Shown in pieces: positions 24,539 through 34,082 of a DNA stretch of 64,000 nucleotides. This DNA comes from Pseudomonas yangonensis (lineage in GTDB: Bacteria > Pseudomonadota > Gammaproteobacteria > Pseudomonadales > Pseudomonadaceae): NCBI RefSeq assembly GCF_009932725.1, contig NZ_BLJU01000003.1:372001-436000 (forward strand), read 5' to 3'. The notes beneath the pieces were generated by a model. It was not told where the DNA came from and searched no databases. It was given only the letters and a program-made list of their open reading frames with translations. How positions within the stretch are numbered: the first letter of the stretch is position 1; each line of letters opens with the position of its first letter. The position numbers were made by a program, and so were the translations under genes.

Positions 24539-25196
24539 GGCTGTCATCGAGCTCGGCAAGCGGATCGTTGCCGGCTTGACGCTCGGCGACGATGTCACTG
24601 CCCAATGGATGGCGCACCTAGTAGCCGAGAAAATCTCCGCTGCCGAGGATGCGCCCGAAACCGCGCGCGATTCAGCGGTGGCGGAGTGCGTGGATGTCAT
24701 CCTGAAACTCTGGGCACACCGGTACACCTTGCCTCCGTACATGCGGCCGCTTAGGGAGCTAGACCCACTGCTGTGTACGCTCAATTCCTTAGGTGTGAAT
24801 GAGGCAGATGCACCCAGATTTTTCGCGCGCCCTCCCAGCAGCGAAGAGCTTGAAGGTGCTTCAGAGGACGAGAAGCAACTCTTCGAGTTCGCGATCGGCA
24901 TCGATCACGCGGCCAGGGAGCTGATCCGTTGCGCACTCAGCGTTGCCGCCGAACGGTCAGTCAACGTGGTCAAGCCATGGCTAGAGGAGGTCGTCAAGGG
25001 CGGCTTGGAAGCAACAGTGGAATTGCGGGTCTCAAGATTCGTCGCAGAAGGCTTGCTGAAGCGCCAAAAAGAGGCAAATAAACAGGCCATGCTCAATCGA
25101 GCCGATAGGCTGGAGAGCTTTGCGAAAGTAGCTTTGTCTCTGGCCAGCGAGATGAGGGAGACGCTTCCGCAAGATACTGAGGAGGTGGATGACTGA
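24516..25196 (+). CDS. Small helical partner of the STAND NTPase, unknown function
   Basis: A 226-residue acidic, helix-rich protein of unrecognised family. It overlaps the end of the STAND gene by 23 bases, so the two are almost certainly cotranslated. The C-terminal third (EANKQAMLNRADRLESFAKV) looks like an amphipathic or coiled helix. No catalytic motif or membrane segment is visible. It may be a regulator, adaptor or immunity partner of the large protein; this is inferred from position only. Confidence 0.6.
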   Translation: MESLDRSKAVIELGKRIVAGLTLGDDVTAQWMAHLVAEKISAAEDAPETARDSAVAECVDVILKLWAHRYTLPPYMRPLRELDPLLCTLNSLGVNEADAPRFFARPPSSEELEGASEDEKQLFEFAIGIDHAARELIRCALSVAAERSVNVVKPWLEEVVKGGLEATVELRVSRFVAEGLLKRQKEANKQAMLNRADRLESFAKVALSLASEMRETLPQDTEEVDD

Positions 25197-25347
25197 GAAG
25201 AAAGACTCCGCGCTCCACTGAGTTGCCCTAGTTTCGTCGGCAGCTTTTGGCCGACTCCGGCCTGACACGACAGGCTCAAAGCGGCCATGTGCTCAGCGAA
25301 ATTTCCGCAGAGGACAGGCCAGCCATTAGTCCCGGTAAAGCTGCTAG

Positions 25348-28300
25348 TTACACAGGGCTGGCTCTAAGGTGCTCTGCATTAGCATCTCTGATAACAAGTG
25401 GTGAGTCGGCAGACCTCAGCCATGCGTCTAAGGTGTCAATTTGCACAAAGTACGTGGGCACCTCATACGGGGGGAACCGTAACCAAAAGTGCATGTCCTT
25501 CGACACGTAAAGCTCCGTTATTAAGAGCGGTTTCTCTGCGGGTTCTGGCCACCCAAGCAAGTTTCGCAAAGTGTCTGTATTTTGAGCTAAGAAGTTGCGC
25601 CTCCTTTCAACTTTTCCCAGCTGGCCGGAATCGCCTCCCCGCCCGAAAATCCGATCCCGAAGTCGACGTGTGTCCTTCAGGCAAAAGGCGGGCTGATTGT
25701 ATTTACACTCAGCGGTCAGCCAATGGTTTTCCTCCGGCAGGTAAGCCAGTACATCGAAATCACCCACGTCCGGAAATTGCTGTTTTGGAAAGCGGCGCTT
25801 GAAGTCTATGCCTTTAATGACATAGGGGATGAGGCGAGAACAAACTTGGTATGCGCGGTCTTCCAGTCCGCCTTCCAACTCCTTCTTAAGCTGAGCTACG
25901 GCGGAATTTACTGCTGGCCAGGGGTAGTCAGCAGGCAGATAACCCGCTGAAATTGATCCAGTCCAGATGCGTCTAGCCCTTTCCGCTGCTGCTGCCCCCC
26001 ATAGCAATCGACCGCCTGATAACTCAATGAGCGGTCGCACTGTGTAACGACTGCCTCGCTTGGAGTGCTCCCAGACCGGGACATCGTCTTCAGTGACATC
26101 CCTGCCTAACAAGCGCCAGGCCTGCTCGGGCGTAAGCAGGAGAAACTCTATTACCTCTTTTGCTGCGTCTATAGACATTTCTGGGTAAGCGTTCACTATC
26201 CGCTCTGCCATAAGTTGCCTGTTGGAGACGTAGCTGCAGGCGAGCTCTTGTTCGCCGCCGGCCGATACCCACTGGATGAGTGTGGAAAGTACCTGCAACA
26301 TATGTGAGTAAGAGAACCGTAGGTCTTTCAGGAACGCGGTATCTAAGAGCTCAATATATGCTTGTACTGAGAGCTCCGTCGTGACCTTGTCTTCCTCCGT
26401 CACGTTGATACCCAATCGCAGGGCCGCCATCTCTCGCCCATACAAGTCTTCCTGCGAATTACGCACTTCTGAGTAAAAGACCTCCGGAACGTACTGGTCG
26501 TCTACCCGAAGGCCGCCCACCTCAATACCGTGATGTAGTACATCGCTGGCGCCATATAGAACAAAGAGCCAGTCGACCATAGCCAGAATAGAAAGGACCG
26601 CTTCAGCTTGTGCCGGCGATTTTTGACGCGAGGTCAAAACCAATGCACTCTCGAGCAGGTAGCGGTAGTTTCTACTCTCACGGACAAATTTCCCATGGGC
26701 CTCGGCTAGAGTTTCCTCTCGGTTGAAATCAACCTCATGGCGAAGACTTTGCGTAATTCTAAGTTCGTCGCGGTCATATGAAGCGATCAAAGCGTCGTGT
26801 TGCTCAACGCAATATTGCAGCAGGCTTTCGCGATCTAGTGCGCGAATGCGCTGGTGCACTGCATCTCGGTATGCCGCACGGGCCGGGTTGATCAGCGCCT
26901 TGGCGTCATCAAGCTCGTACATACCGGGGGCCACGCCTTGCGCTTTAAGCTGGATGGCTAGATCGCGTCGGGCCACTTTGTAGTCCTCAGCTCTCGGCAC
27001 CTGTGACAGAGTAAAGTCCGGTACGTCCACTGTGCGCTGCATGTGATTGAGGGTAAAGCGTGGTCGGCGAGTACCTGTGTCCGTCAGGGCTTGACGCAGC
27101 TCGAACGGCATTGCGCTCCCCAGCACGGAGAACAGGTGGTCAACGATCACCAATGCACAGTCAGCTTCGAAACGTGCATTTTCGGCATCCTCCAAATCTT
27201 GCACGAGTTTAGCCAAGTTGACGGTGAGTCGGGCTTGGTAACTGTGGGCGTCCGGGTTAGGCATATCTGCCCAACCTGGGATGAGAGGCATAGTCGCTGA
27301 CTGCCTAATCTGTTCTTCCCCTGCGGACGCCAGTAGGTGATCTGCACTGAAGCAATGCAGATTGATACGACTGAAGGGAAGCTGTAGGGACGGTGCGATA
27401 ATCGATGCTCGCTCGCCGATGCTATCCGCAGCACAGTGCACAAAGAGCTCAAGTAACGAGCCATCTTGCGGCGCCAAACCAACTGCCTGTGCATCAAGGA
27501 TAAAGTTCAAGGTAGTTGCACCTATCACCGACGACCACGCAAGTTTTGGAGCATTTTTGGCAATGACACATGTCAACGAACTTATGCCCTTGCGTTCACG
27601 TACCTCCCAGACACTGTCCTCGTCCGGAAAGATGAGCGGCGCATGTTTCCAAAATTCTTTGAGTTGCCTGTAGCGCCAAGACGCTCCCCAGTGGGGATCC
27701 AAGCTCAGAAAGTTAGGGGTCAACGCTCCTTCAATGATCTGCGCATGGACGTCTCGGAATGACCCAAACAGATCGCCCAAATCGCTGAATGAGCCGCCAC
27801 CAAATTCTTCTAGGCCATCCACGTACGTCCAGAACCGTGCCAGCTCTTCCACCGATACAATCGAATCAAAAATCGTACATGCATCTACTAGAGGCATCAG
27901 GCGAGCGTCAGGGCTCGGCTGCTTGGCCATAGAAAATTCAGTAGAAACAGAAGCATTCACCAATAGGATATGCACCGCCCGGGGCCCGGGGACCTGGCCG
28001 TTGGCATCCCGGAGCTGGAACCCTTCGGAGGTGCCTGCGAGCTGGAGACCCCAGTCCTTGTTTCGCATGATACGGCGCATAGCGGTCACAGCTTTGCCGG
28101 CCAATGCTAGTTGGTCGGGTGGTACGGGGACCACCAAGAAGTTGTGTGAACCGTCGAAGAGGGCGGCGGCAATGGGGAGCGGCGCACGCTCACTGCCCGA
28201 GCGTAGTAGCAGTGGCCCGGTCAAGCAGGAATGACTCTGGATTCGCTTTGCCACGTAACTGCTCAGGCGCGTAGCAACTCGGGCAGGGGCGTCCTGCGCA

Positions 28301-29178
28301 GATTTGGCCCAAGAGTCGATTACAACAGTCACTGGGTTCCGTAGCGAAACGGCAAAGAGCACTCCATGGATCCTAGCCGCAAGCCAAGGCACTGCCTTGC
28401 CTGTTATCACTGCTTCGCTGAAGCTACTTGCATCATGCCAAGAGGTAGGGTGTCCCAGCTCTACGACGTAGGGATCTCGAAGCTTCTCAACCCCTGGCAA
28501 CTGTTTTAATGCCAGCGAGAGAACCTCCCAAAAAGGCGTTGGTGGCACCTCGACATGCCCAGGAGTTGTTTGGTCTTGATCTACGCCATTATTAGGAACT
28601 ATGCGAAGAAGTTCGCCCTGCAGTCGGATTGCATTCTCCAGATCGCACGTGGCCTGGGTGCCATCCGCGTGGCAGATACGGAATGCTTCAATATGATCGA
28701 CAATGCGTTGTACGGGGCCGCCATGCAGAATGGCAACCGGCTCTTGCCCGAGAAGAACCTTCACCTCGCCCCAGTCTAACTCCGGCACGTAATCCTCCAG
28801 CATGTGGAAATCTGGCAAGGCCTCGATTAGTGCGCTGCAGAAATCTGAGAACTCCTCGTAAGTGGTCATGCGGGCAGGGGCGAAACTATCAGCCGGTGTC
28901 GACACCAACAGGCTGAAGGCGAGTTGATGCTTCACTTGGCTAGCACGATTTGGTTGCCAGAGATCCAAGATGTTGACGGCAGTGAGCGCGTCACCTGGAC
29001 GGAAGCGGGTGAGAACCTCACGGACCCGGCTGCAGGATACTTGGAAGGCTTGGTCAAATATCTTCCGCCGTTCGTCTATAACACGCTGCATTTCAGTTGA
29101 CAGGTGTGGTTTTTTAGCCGGTGTGCGAGCTGACTTCTTGCACTTTTTCTTTTTCAATTCCCTTATCCCGATACCCAA
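25348..29178 (-). CDS. Very large protein with C-terminal PD-(D/E)XK-like nuclease domain
   Basis: A 1276-residue protein converging on the STAND pair. The N-terminus is basic (KKKKCKKSARTPAKK). Most of the length has no motif I recognise and lacks a P-loop. The C-terminal ~140 residues hold GDFDVLAYL (D1140/D1142) and TAECKYN (E1157, K1159), the D...ExK pattern of restriction-like nucleases and Mrr/VSR-fold proteins. The annotated start is TTG; other starts within the first 30 codons are possible. A monocistronic defence or DNA-repair protein is plausible, but only the nuclease fold is supported. Confidence 0.6.
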   Translation of the reverse strand: MGIGIRELKKKKCKKSARTPAKKPHLSTEMQRVIDERRKIFDQAFQVSCSRVREVLTRFRPGDALTAVNILDLWQPNRASQVKHQLAFSLLVSTPADSFAPARMTTYEEFSDFCSALIEALPDFHMLEDYVPELDWGEVKVLLGQEPVAILHGGPVQRIVDHIEAFRICHADGTQATCDLENAIRLQGELLRIVPNNGVDQDQTTPGHVEVPPTPFWEVLSLALKQLPGVEKLRDPYVVELGHPTSWHDASSFSEAVITGKAVPWLAARIHGVLFAVSLRNPVTVVIDSWAKSAQDAPARVATRLSSYVAKRIQSHSCLTGPLLLRSGSERAPLPIAAALFDGSHNFLVVPVPPDQLALAGKAVTAMRRIMRNKDWGLQLAGTSEGFQLRDANGQVPGPRAVHILLVNASVSTEFSMAKQPSPDARLMPLVDACTIFDSIVSVEELARFWTYVDGLEEFGGGSFSDLGDLFGSFRDVHAQIIEGALTPNFLSLDPHWGASWRYRQLKEFWKHAPLIFPDEDSVWEVRERKGISSLTCVIAKNAPKLAWSSVIGATTLNFILDAQAVGLAPQDGSLLELFVHCAADSIGERASIIAPSLQLPFSRINLHCFSADHLLASAGEEQIRQSATMPLIPGWADMPNPDAHSYQARLTVNLAKLVQDLEDAENARFEADCALVIVDHLFSVLGSAMPFELRQALTDTGTRRPRFTLNHMQRTVDVPDFTLSQVPRAEDYKVARRDLAIQLKAQGVAPGMYELDDAKALINPARAAYRDAVHQRIRALDRESLLQYCVEQHDALIASYDRDELRITQSLRHEVDFNREETLAEAHGKFVRESRNYRYLLESALVLTSRQKSPAQAEAVLSILAMVDWLFVLYGASDVLHHGIEVGGLRVDDQYVPEVFYSEVRNSQEDLYGREMAALRLGINVTEEDKVTTELSVQAYIELLDTAFLKDLRFSYSHMLQVLSTLIQWVSAGGEQELACSYVSNRQLMAERIVNAYPEMSIDAAKEVIEFLLLTPEQAWRLLGRDVTEDDVPVWEHSKRGSRYTVRPLIELSGGRLLWGAAAAERARRIWTGSISAGYLPADYPWPAVNSAVAQLKKELEGGLEDRAYQVCSRLIPYVIKGIDFKRRFPKQQFPDVGDFDVLAYLPEENHWLTAECKYNQPAFCLKDTRRLRDRIFGRGGDSGQLGKVERRRNFLAQNTDTLRNLLGWPEPAEKPLLITELYVSKDMHFWLRFPPYEVPTYFVQIDTLDAWLRSADSPLVIRDANAEHLRASPV

Positions 29179-29320
29179 TCTGGCTTGACGAGATCACAGT
29201 GCAGACCGCAGCCGCAGGAGATCACCCAGACTCAGATGTGTAATTTACGTCTTTGGTTGAGACTGCCTGCTCGGATACGGATGAGTTTCAACCAGCGTCC
29301 AGTTTTCGTGACCACAGCAC

Positions 29321-30475
29321 TTAGAGATCCAGCCGGCCAACAGGCATAAACATCGACAATGGACCGATGATTGAACCGTCACGCAGCATGCTAATTCCGC
29401 TGTAGATATCTCTGACGAGCTCAACCTCAGGCAGGCCGTCTATCAGCCTCCTTTCACCGCGGGCCACGCGCACTAGATGTTTGAAGACTGAATACTCAAT
29501 ACCCACAAATGTCCCGGAGTGAACACCTAACCTGAAGGGATCCCAACTGCGATGCTTAATCTGGTTGCTTACGAGGTCAATTAATGGCTCGTTGGTTTCT
29601 TTTGCATAGTAGCCGCCTACAAAATGCATTTCTTGGCCTTCAAAGGCTAACCTCCAAAGAGTCACCGGGATGATGCTCTGCCGCTCCAAGCGCAATGATC
29701 GACGTATGGCAAAAGCTAAGTGCGGCTGGTCAAGCTTCATCAGCGCATCGCTGTAGTGGCTGGCGATGACTTGCTCGGACAGAAGGAGCGCCGTGAGTCC
29801 CGAGATCGGTTCCCGACCCTCTGTGCTCGGATCCTCCGCATACAGCTTGCTGTGAACATTGGGTTTAGATTCGGTCGCAAACCTGGTCGCGACGATATGG
29901 CCTTTCACCCTCACAGCATTACCGTTGGCATCAAGCACCCGAACCCGCTTGAACTGCTCTCGCCAACGCTTAAATTCCTCCGTGTCGAAGCCTACTGAGG
30001 AGTAGCGTCCTTTCGCCTCAGCAAGCACAACAGAGCCCGCTCCATCACTACATAGGTAGTCGGGAATGTCCCCTGGTGCAGCACGCTCTACAGTGAATCC
30101 CTGCAGGTTCTTACTAGGGTCATCAATCAATCTATCCAAATGCGCGAAGTACTTAATCCCCACATGCTCGTGCAGAAACCAACGACAGAATGCTTGCCCC
30201 ATCTCGCTGGATTTGCTCCTCCTGGCATTGGTTGAAGCACCCACACCATCACCTTGAAAGCGAAGCTCGTCATCCGGCATCAAGAACCTCGTGTGCTCAA
30301 AATGAGCTGGATCTGGAGATGGGGGTTGAGTGCCGTAGGTATCGAGATAGAAGTGGTGATACAGGCCAGCAAGGTCCAGATCGATGATATTTTTGGCCTT
30401 GTCTTCGGTCGCTCCCTGAAGTGTAGGAGGGATCGGCTCGTATTTGCGGAGTGCTAGCTGCAGCTTTTTCTTCAT
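29321..30475 (-). CDS. PD-(D/E)XK-like nuclease, partner of the DUF4917 protein
   Basis: A 384-residue protein. E91 (SSEMGQAFCRWFL), D139 (IPDYLCSDG) and E153-x-K155 (VVLAEAKGR) fit a restriction-like nuclease core in order and spacing. The C-terminal half is unassigned. The ATG at 30475 was chosen over one at 30493 because AGAAGG lies just upstream. The gene follows the DUF4917 gene by 48 bases on the same strand, suggesting one operon. Function beyond the fold is not known. Confidence 0.6.
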   Translation of the reverse strand: MKKKLQLALRKYEPIPPTLQGATEDKAKNIIDLDLAGLYHHFYLDTYGTQPPSPDPAHFEHTRFLMPDDELRFQGDGVGASTNARRSKSSEMGQAFCRWFLHEHVGIKYFAHLDRLIDDPSKNLQGFTVERAAPGDIPDYLCSDGAGSVVLAEAKGRYSSVGFDTEEFKRWREQFKRVRVLDANGNAVRVKGHIVATRFATESKPNVHSKLYAEDPSTEGREPISGLTALLLSEQVIASHYSDALMKLDQPHLAFAIRRSLRLERQSIIPVTLWRLAFEGQEMHFVGGYYAKETNEPLIDLVSNQIKHRSWDPFRLGVHSGTFVGIEYSVFKHLVRVARGERRLIDGLPEVELVRDIYSGISMLRDGSIIGPLSMFMPVGRLDL

Positions 30476-30523
30476 GAAACCTTCTCGCATCAACCTTCAT
30501 TCTCTAGCGCGTTCAGATTGGCG

Positions 30524-31516
30524 CTAGACGACTGCCCACCCGGCAGAAGCACTGTCAAAAAACACAACCTCAATTTCTTCACCCAAGTGCTCTCTCAGAG
30601 TACGGAACGCATCTTCACAGAACTGTTGGTTGCGCTGGTAGACCGAACACGCAACCCGAGCCACATTCGATTTCGAAAGCCGCTGGAGTAGATGTGCCTC
30701 CTGTGCCCCCATTCCCCAGCCGAGGATGGCGAGAGCTCCCTCTAACGACGGGATAACCTCCCGGTAAACCGTGGATAGGTAGTAGCTGTTCTGGATCGCC
30801 GAGAGCTTCTGAGCCGAAGTACCTTCGCTGACAAACAAGGGAATGAAATTGCCAGAGCTCCAAGCATGGAGAATTGCCCCAAGAAGTCCGGCACCCCGAT
30901 CATGAATCTTGCCCTCTCTGTCCAACACGTCTCGATACAGAGCCAAGTTACCGTGGGGGTAAAAGACCAGCGTATTTGCCCGCTCCCCAGCATTCCTTCT
31001 AAAGCGCCCCCAGTCATCGTCGAAGCTTCCATCCAAGAAGCAGTCCTTGAACCTATGTTGATCCTGCACGTCTAGCCCGTAGGTCATTGTCCAGTACACA
31101 AGCAGGTCGTAGTTCAGAGAAAGGACCGTTCTGAACTGCTTCAGGAAGCGGTACATACTTGGAAGGCGAGCAGCTACATTGGCGTGAGCAGGATGCACAG
31201 CACGCACGGTTTCAATGAGCGCGTGGCGAATTTCTTGGTACACCTGACGTGTGACGCCATCAGGAATCTGAAGCGCAGAATTGACCATGGTTGCATGCCA
31301 AACCAGGCGCAGCGCCAACTCAAAGTCATTTGTATCGAATGACCTGAAAAGGTCTTCTACCTGGGCCGTAAGCAAGCCTCGCCGACGAGCTTCCTGCAGG
31401 AGGGCGTCATAGCCAAAGTTTCTATCGACCGCGATGCTTGCCCCGTTGCCGACCAGAACGGTACCCCGCTCGAAGTCACCGGCGATCTCTTCCCAATCAC
31501 GAATCTCGTAAGGCAT
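30524..31516 (-). CDS. DUF4917-type SIR2-like protein
   Basis: A 330-residue protein with the sequence marks of the DUF4917/SIR2-like fold: LVGNGASIAV (residues 21-30), LSLNYDLLVYW (132-142) and FYPHGNLALY (185-194), with the order G-N-G, N-x-D and H-G used for NAD binding. SIR2-like effectors in bacterial defence often deplete NAD, but whether this one does is inference. AGGGAT precedes the ATG. It is the first gene of a two-gene unit with a nuclease-like protein. Confidence 0.65.
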   Translation of the reverse strand: MPYEIRDWEEIAGDFERGTVLVGNGASIAVDRNFGYDALLQEARRRGLLTAQVEDLFRSFDTNDFELALRLVWHATMVNSALQIPDGVTRQVYQEIRHALIETVRAVHPAHANVAARLPSMYRFLKQFRTVLSLNYDLLVYWTMTYGLDVQDQHRFKDCFLDGSFDDDWGRFRRNAGERANTLVFYPHGNLALYRDVLDREGKIHDRGAGLLGAILHAWSSGNFIPLFVSEGTSAQKLSAIQNSYYLSTVYREVIPSLEGALAILGWGMGAQEAHLLQRLSKSNVARVACSVYQRNQQFCEDAFRTLREHLGEEIEVVFFDSASAGWAVV

Positions 31517-31822
31517 AGATCTATCCCTGGCATCCAGTCATTTGAGCCCTGACTTCAAGGCCGATCCTCAAGCACAGCTTTAGCACGTACCCGCATATGC
31601 ATAAATAGCACCTTGCCAGTACATGATTCGACTGGGCCGTACATAGCACCGTGCTTGGCCATGTGTGAATTATCTAGAATTATCTCTGCATAGATAATTG
31701 ATCATTTTTTGCTCAACGGCTGCATTGCCCTCATGGGAGAGATGATTCATACCTCACGGAAGAAGTCGCCTGCAAAGGCGGCTTCTCCAGTTATCACCCC
31801 ATATCATCAGGGTGCTGCTTAC
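31517..31822. other. Intergenic region upstream of the DUF4917 operon
   Basis: About 300 bases with no credible gene. TATCTAGAATTATCTCTGCA-like AT-rich sequence near 31670-31700 is a likely promoter region for the leftward DUF4917 operon. The rest shows nothing distinctive. Confidence 0.4.
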
Positions 31823-32611
31823 TCAGAAAATGAAGGCTCCTTGATCCTGGAACCCTATGGTTGGCGAAATTGCCCGGGCGATTCGCCCCTGTACCGTCCG
31901 GCGAACGGCTAGATCGATACCCCCACGGTGGTCGTTCATGATCCAGGTGCCGTTCGCCCGTTCAAGCCAACCAATTGCAGTCGCCTCACCAGACTCAAAC
32001 CCACCCGAATAGCGAATACGATCATCCTTTGGCCAGCATGCGACTTTGACGGTGAGCTCACCCATCCCGTTATCGTCCACCCAGGCCAGCGTCGGTACCC
32101 CCTCCGGCATCCATACATGGAAAAAGGTACCGGTCTTGGATCGGCCGGTTCGATTGTCGATGTCAGCGCCTGGCCAGAAGTTCTCCTTAGCGCCTAACCC
32201 GAACAGGCGTTGAGTGAGTCCGGAAATAATCGCTGCGGTTAACAGATTTCGCGCACACATTGCACGTTCTGAACGGTACATCGTGCCGATCCATTTCTGC
32301 TTTGCAAAGCGAGAAAAGCCAGGCCACTCTCCGGTGTCCTCGTAGTCAAATTGGCGTAGTCGCTCTAGGAACTTCCCATCGTGAAATTCAAGCGCCGGAA
32401 AGGACGCGGGATCCTTTCCTGGCTCCCAGAGTGATGCCCGAAGAGCTGCATTGGTTCTAAAGCCAGCAGAGGACGCGAGGGCTTCGGTGAGGTGCGACGA
32501 CGATATATGGGGAAGAACAGTAGACAGGCGGGTTTTTACAGTACGGAGCGCGTTAGCGCACGGAGGCACGAAGAGCATAGAGCCTTCTCCCAATAAACGG
32601 GTCATGGCCAC
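31823..32611 (-). CDS. Hypothetical cargo protein (262 aa)
   Basis: Not assigned to a function. The N-terminal region (TRLSTVLPHISSSHLTEAL followed by a Phe-rich helix) resembles a short helical segment seen at the start of various plasmid and island proteins. The C-terminal half (TGTFFHVWMPEGVPTLAWVD) looks beta-rich. There is no signal peptide, membrane segment or catalytic motif. The start could be any of three Met codons in the first 12. It stands alone, in the same orientation as the genes to its left. Confidence 0.5.
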   Translation of the reverse strand: MAMTRLLGEGSMLFVPPCANALRTVKTRLSTVLPHISSSHLTEALASSAGFRTNAALRASLWEPGKDPASFPALEFHDGKFLERLRQFDYEDTGEWPGFSRFAKQKWIGTMYRSERAMCARNLLTAAIISGLTQRLFGLGAKENFWPGADIDNRTGRSKTGTFFHVWMPEGVPTLAWVDDNGMGELTVKVACWPKDDRIRYSGGFESGEATAIGWLERANGTWIMNDHRGGIDLAVRRTVQGRIARAISPTIGFQDQGAFIF

Positions 32612-32987
32612 CGATTACACTTCGACCCTGATGGGGAAGACGTAAGGGTATTACCGCAGCTTCGTTTCACCCGGTGGCAGGTGTGGTTGAGCCGACCTGC
32701 GAAAAGGATATTGCGACCTTTGGGTGTGAGCAAGCCTCATGATCATCCGAGCTGTACTGAGCGTGAAGAGGGCTGCCGGTCTTTTTTAGCCCGGACGGAG
32801 CTCAAGACGGCTGGCCAAAGATCGCAGTGACGCAGTGGGATGCTGCGTTAACCTTTGTTGGCGACATCGTTATACATCGGCAATATCCTGCGTAGCTTTG
32901 GGGCCAAGCAGCTATTTGGGCTTCGATGTGGTTTGCTTCAGGCGTGATAACGTCACAATAATTTTTTGACAGTAAAGGACTGATGTC
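32612..32987. other. Gene-free region between two hypothetical cargo genes
   Basis: About 375 bases, the divergent control region for the genes on either side. A TTTTTTGACA stretch with AAAGGA just before the rightward GTG start is visible. No gene or RNA is recognised. Confidence 0.4.
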
Positions 32988-33371
32988 GTGACCGACTCAA
33001 AGAAGTTGCGTAGCGCTGGGGATTTTCCGAACAAATCGGTCGTGGAGTACGCGACGGTTCGAGTCGAGATACCCCACCGTCTTATCCCGTCGAATCTTAG
33101 TAATCCCCACTATAGAGATGAGGACATCGTTGCCGGGCTCTATGCGAGCCCTACCGGTCGCCTCTCGTACAAGGCGCTCTACCTGGATAGCGTCGAGCTA
33201 GCTGAGCGATTTGTAGCTTACCTCCGGCAGCTCTTTCAGAACCGTCCCTATGCCAATGACTTCGCCCTCAAGATTGAAGTAATTACAACCACCCAGAAGG
33301 TCACTGCAACCAAAGGTAGGGCCAAGCATTCTGCCGCAGTAGCTGAAACGCTCCAGAACACTCAGTTCTGA
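32988..33371 (+). CDS. Hypothetical protein (127 aa)
   Basis: Unrecognised. It starts at GTG with AAAGGA about 8 bases upstream. The sequence is mixed alpha-beta (VVEYATVRVEIPHRL, KALYLDSVELAERFVAYL) and ends in a basic tail. It has no signal peptide or metal ligands. It is the only rightward gene between 31.8 and 35.5 kb and stands apart from its neighbours. Confidence 0.45.
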   Translation: MTDSKKLRSAGDFPNKSVVEYATVRVEIPHRLIPSNLSNPHYRDEDIVAGLYASPTGRLSYKALYLDSVELAERFVAYLRQLFQNRPYANDFALKIEVITTTQKVTATKGRAKHSAAVAETLQNTQF

Positions 33372-33429
33372 CGAAGTCGCCTGAACCAACGCATAGATCG
33401 TATGGAGCGCCGTCGAGCCAGGGGGCAAG

Positions 33430-34074
33430 CTAGGTAAACGGAGGGCCGCTATTTATGAGCCCTCCCAAGCTTTTCCTTAAGTGCTCAATGTAGGATTGAA
33501 GGCCAGCCTGCACGCTGTCTTTGGAAGCTGGGGCGGATACGCCGAACGCATTTGTGAGGGCCTTATCTACGCCGGCGTTGGCTCTAACCATGTGTTGGAT
33601 GGCCGGTAGATCTAGGTGGGCAAATCCTTGGATCAGCGCTTCCAGAGTGATCAGCTTGTTGGTCAGCCAGGAGGTAAGCTGCATGGGATCCTGGGCTAGT
33701 AGGCTGGATAGCGCGCGCTTATCCCCTGTTAGTACCCTGCCGTTGTCATCGCCTGCCGCTGCAGCGAAAAGGAGTGCCTCTCCAGCATCGATTCCTGGCG
33801 CAGCGTTGAAGATCTCTAACGTATTGAGGTCAACCACGCTAGGCGACAACTTCGTAGCGCTATCAAGAAAATGCTCAACCTGAAGAGCCACTTCCTCGCT
33901 TCCACAGAGTTCCAAGCGACTGCGCCTAGGTAGGAGCTTGTATTTGGCAGAGTCCAGAACAATTAATTGGACGTGCTCGCTCTGGTCGCTAAATAGCTCG
34001 GGCAGGCGCTCGAGGATCCCGTACTGGGCAAGCTTCAAAATCACGTCGTTGTCTACGAAGAGATTAAGCGCCAT
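33430..34074 (-). CDS. PIN-like domain protein, third gene of an HTH / ImmA / PIN unit
   Basis: A 214-residue protein with PIN-like acidic positions: D8 and D10 (LFVDNDVILKL), D96 and E99 (GIDAGEALLFAAAAG) and D118 (VLTGDKRAL). PIN domains are metal-dependent RNases common in toxin systems. The C-terminal third is a helical extension. It starts 8 bases after the peptidase gene, so it is cotranscribed with it. The toxin role is inferred from domain and context. Confidence 0.65.
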   Translation of the reverse strand: MALNLFVDNDVILKLAQYGILERLPELFSDQSEHVQLIVLDSAKYKLLPRRSRLELCGSEEVALQVEHFLDSATKLSPSVVDLNTLEIFNAAPGIDAGEALLFAAAAGDDNGRVLTGDKRALSSLLAQDPMQLTSWLTNKLITLEALIQGFAHLDLPAIQHMVRANAGVDKALTNAFGVSAPASKDSVQAGLQSYIEHLRKSLGGLINSGPPFT

Positions 34075-34082
34075 ACGAGCCC

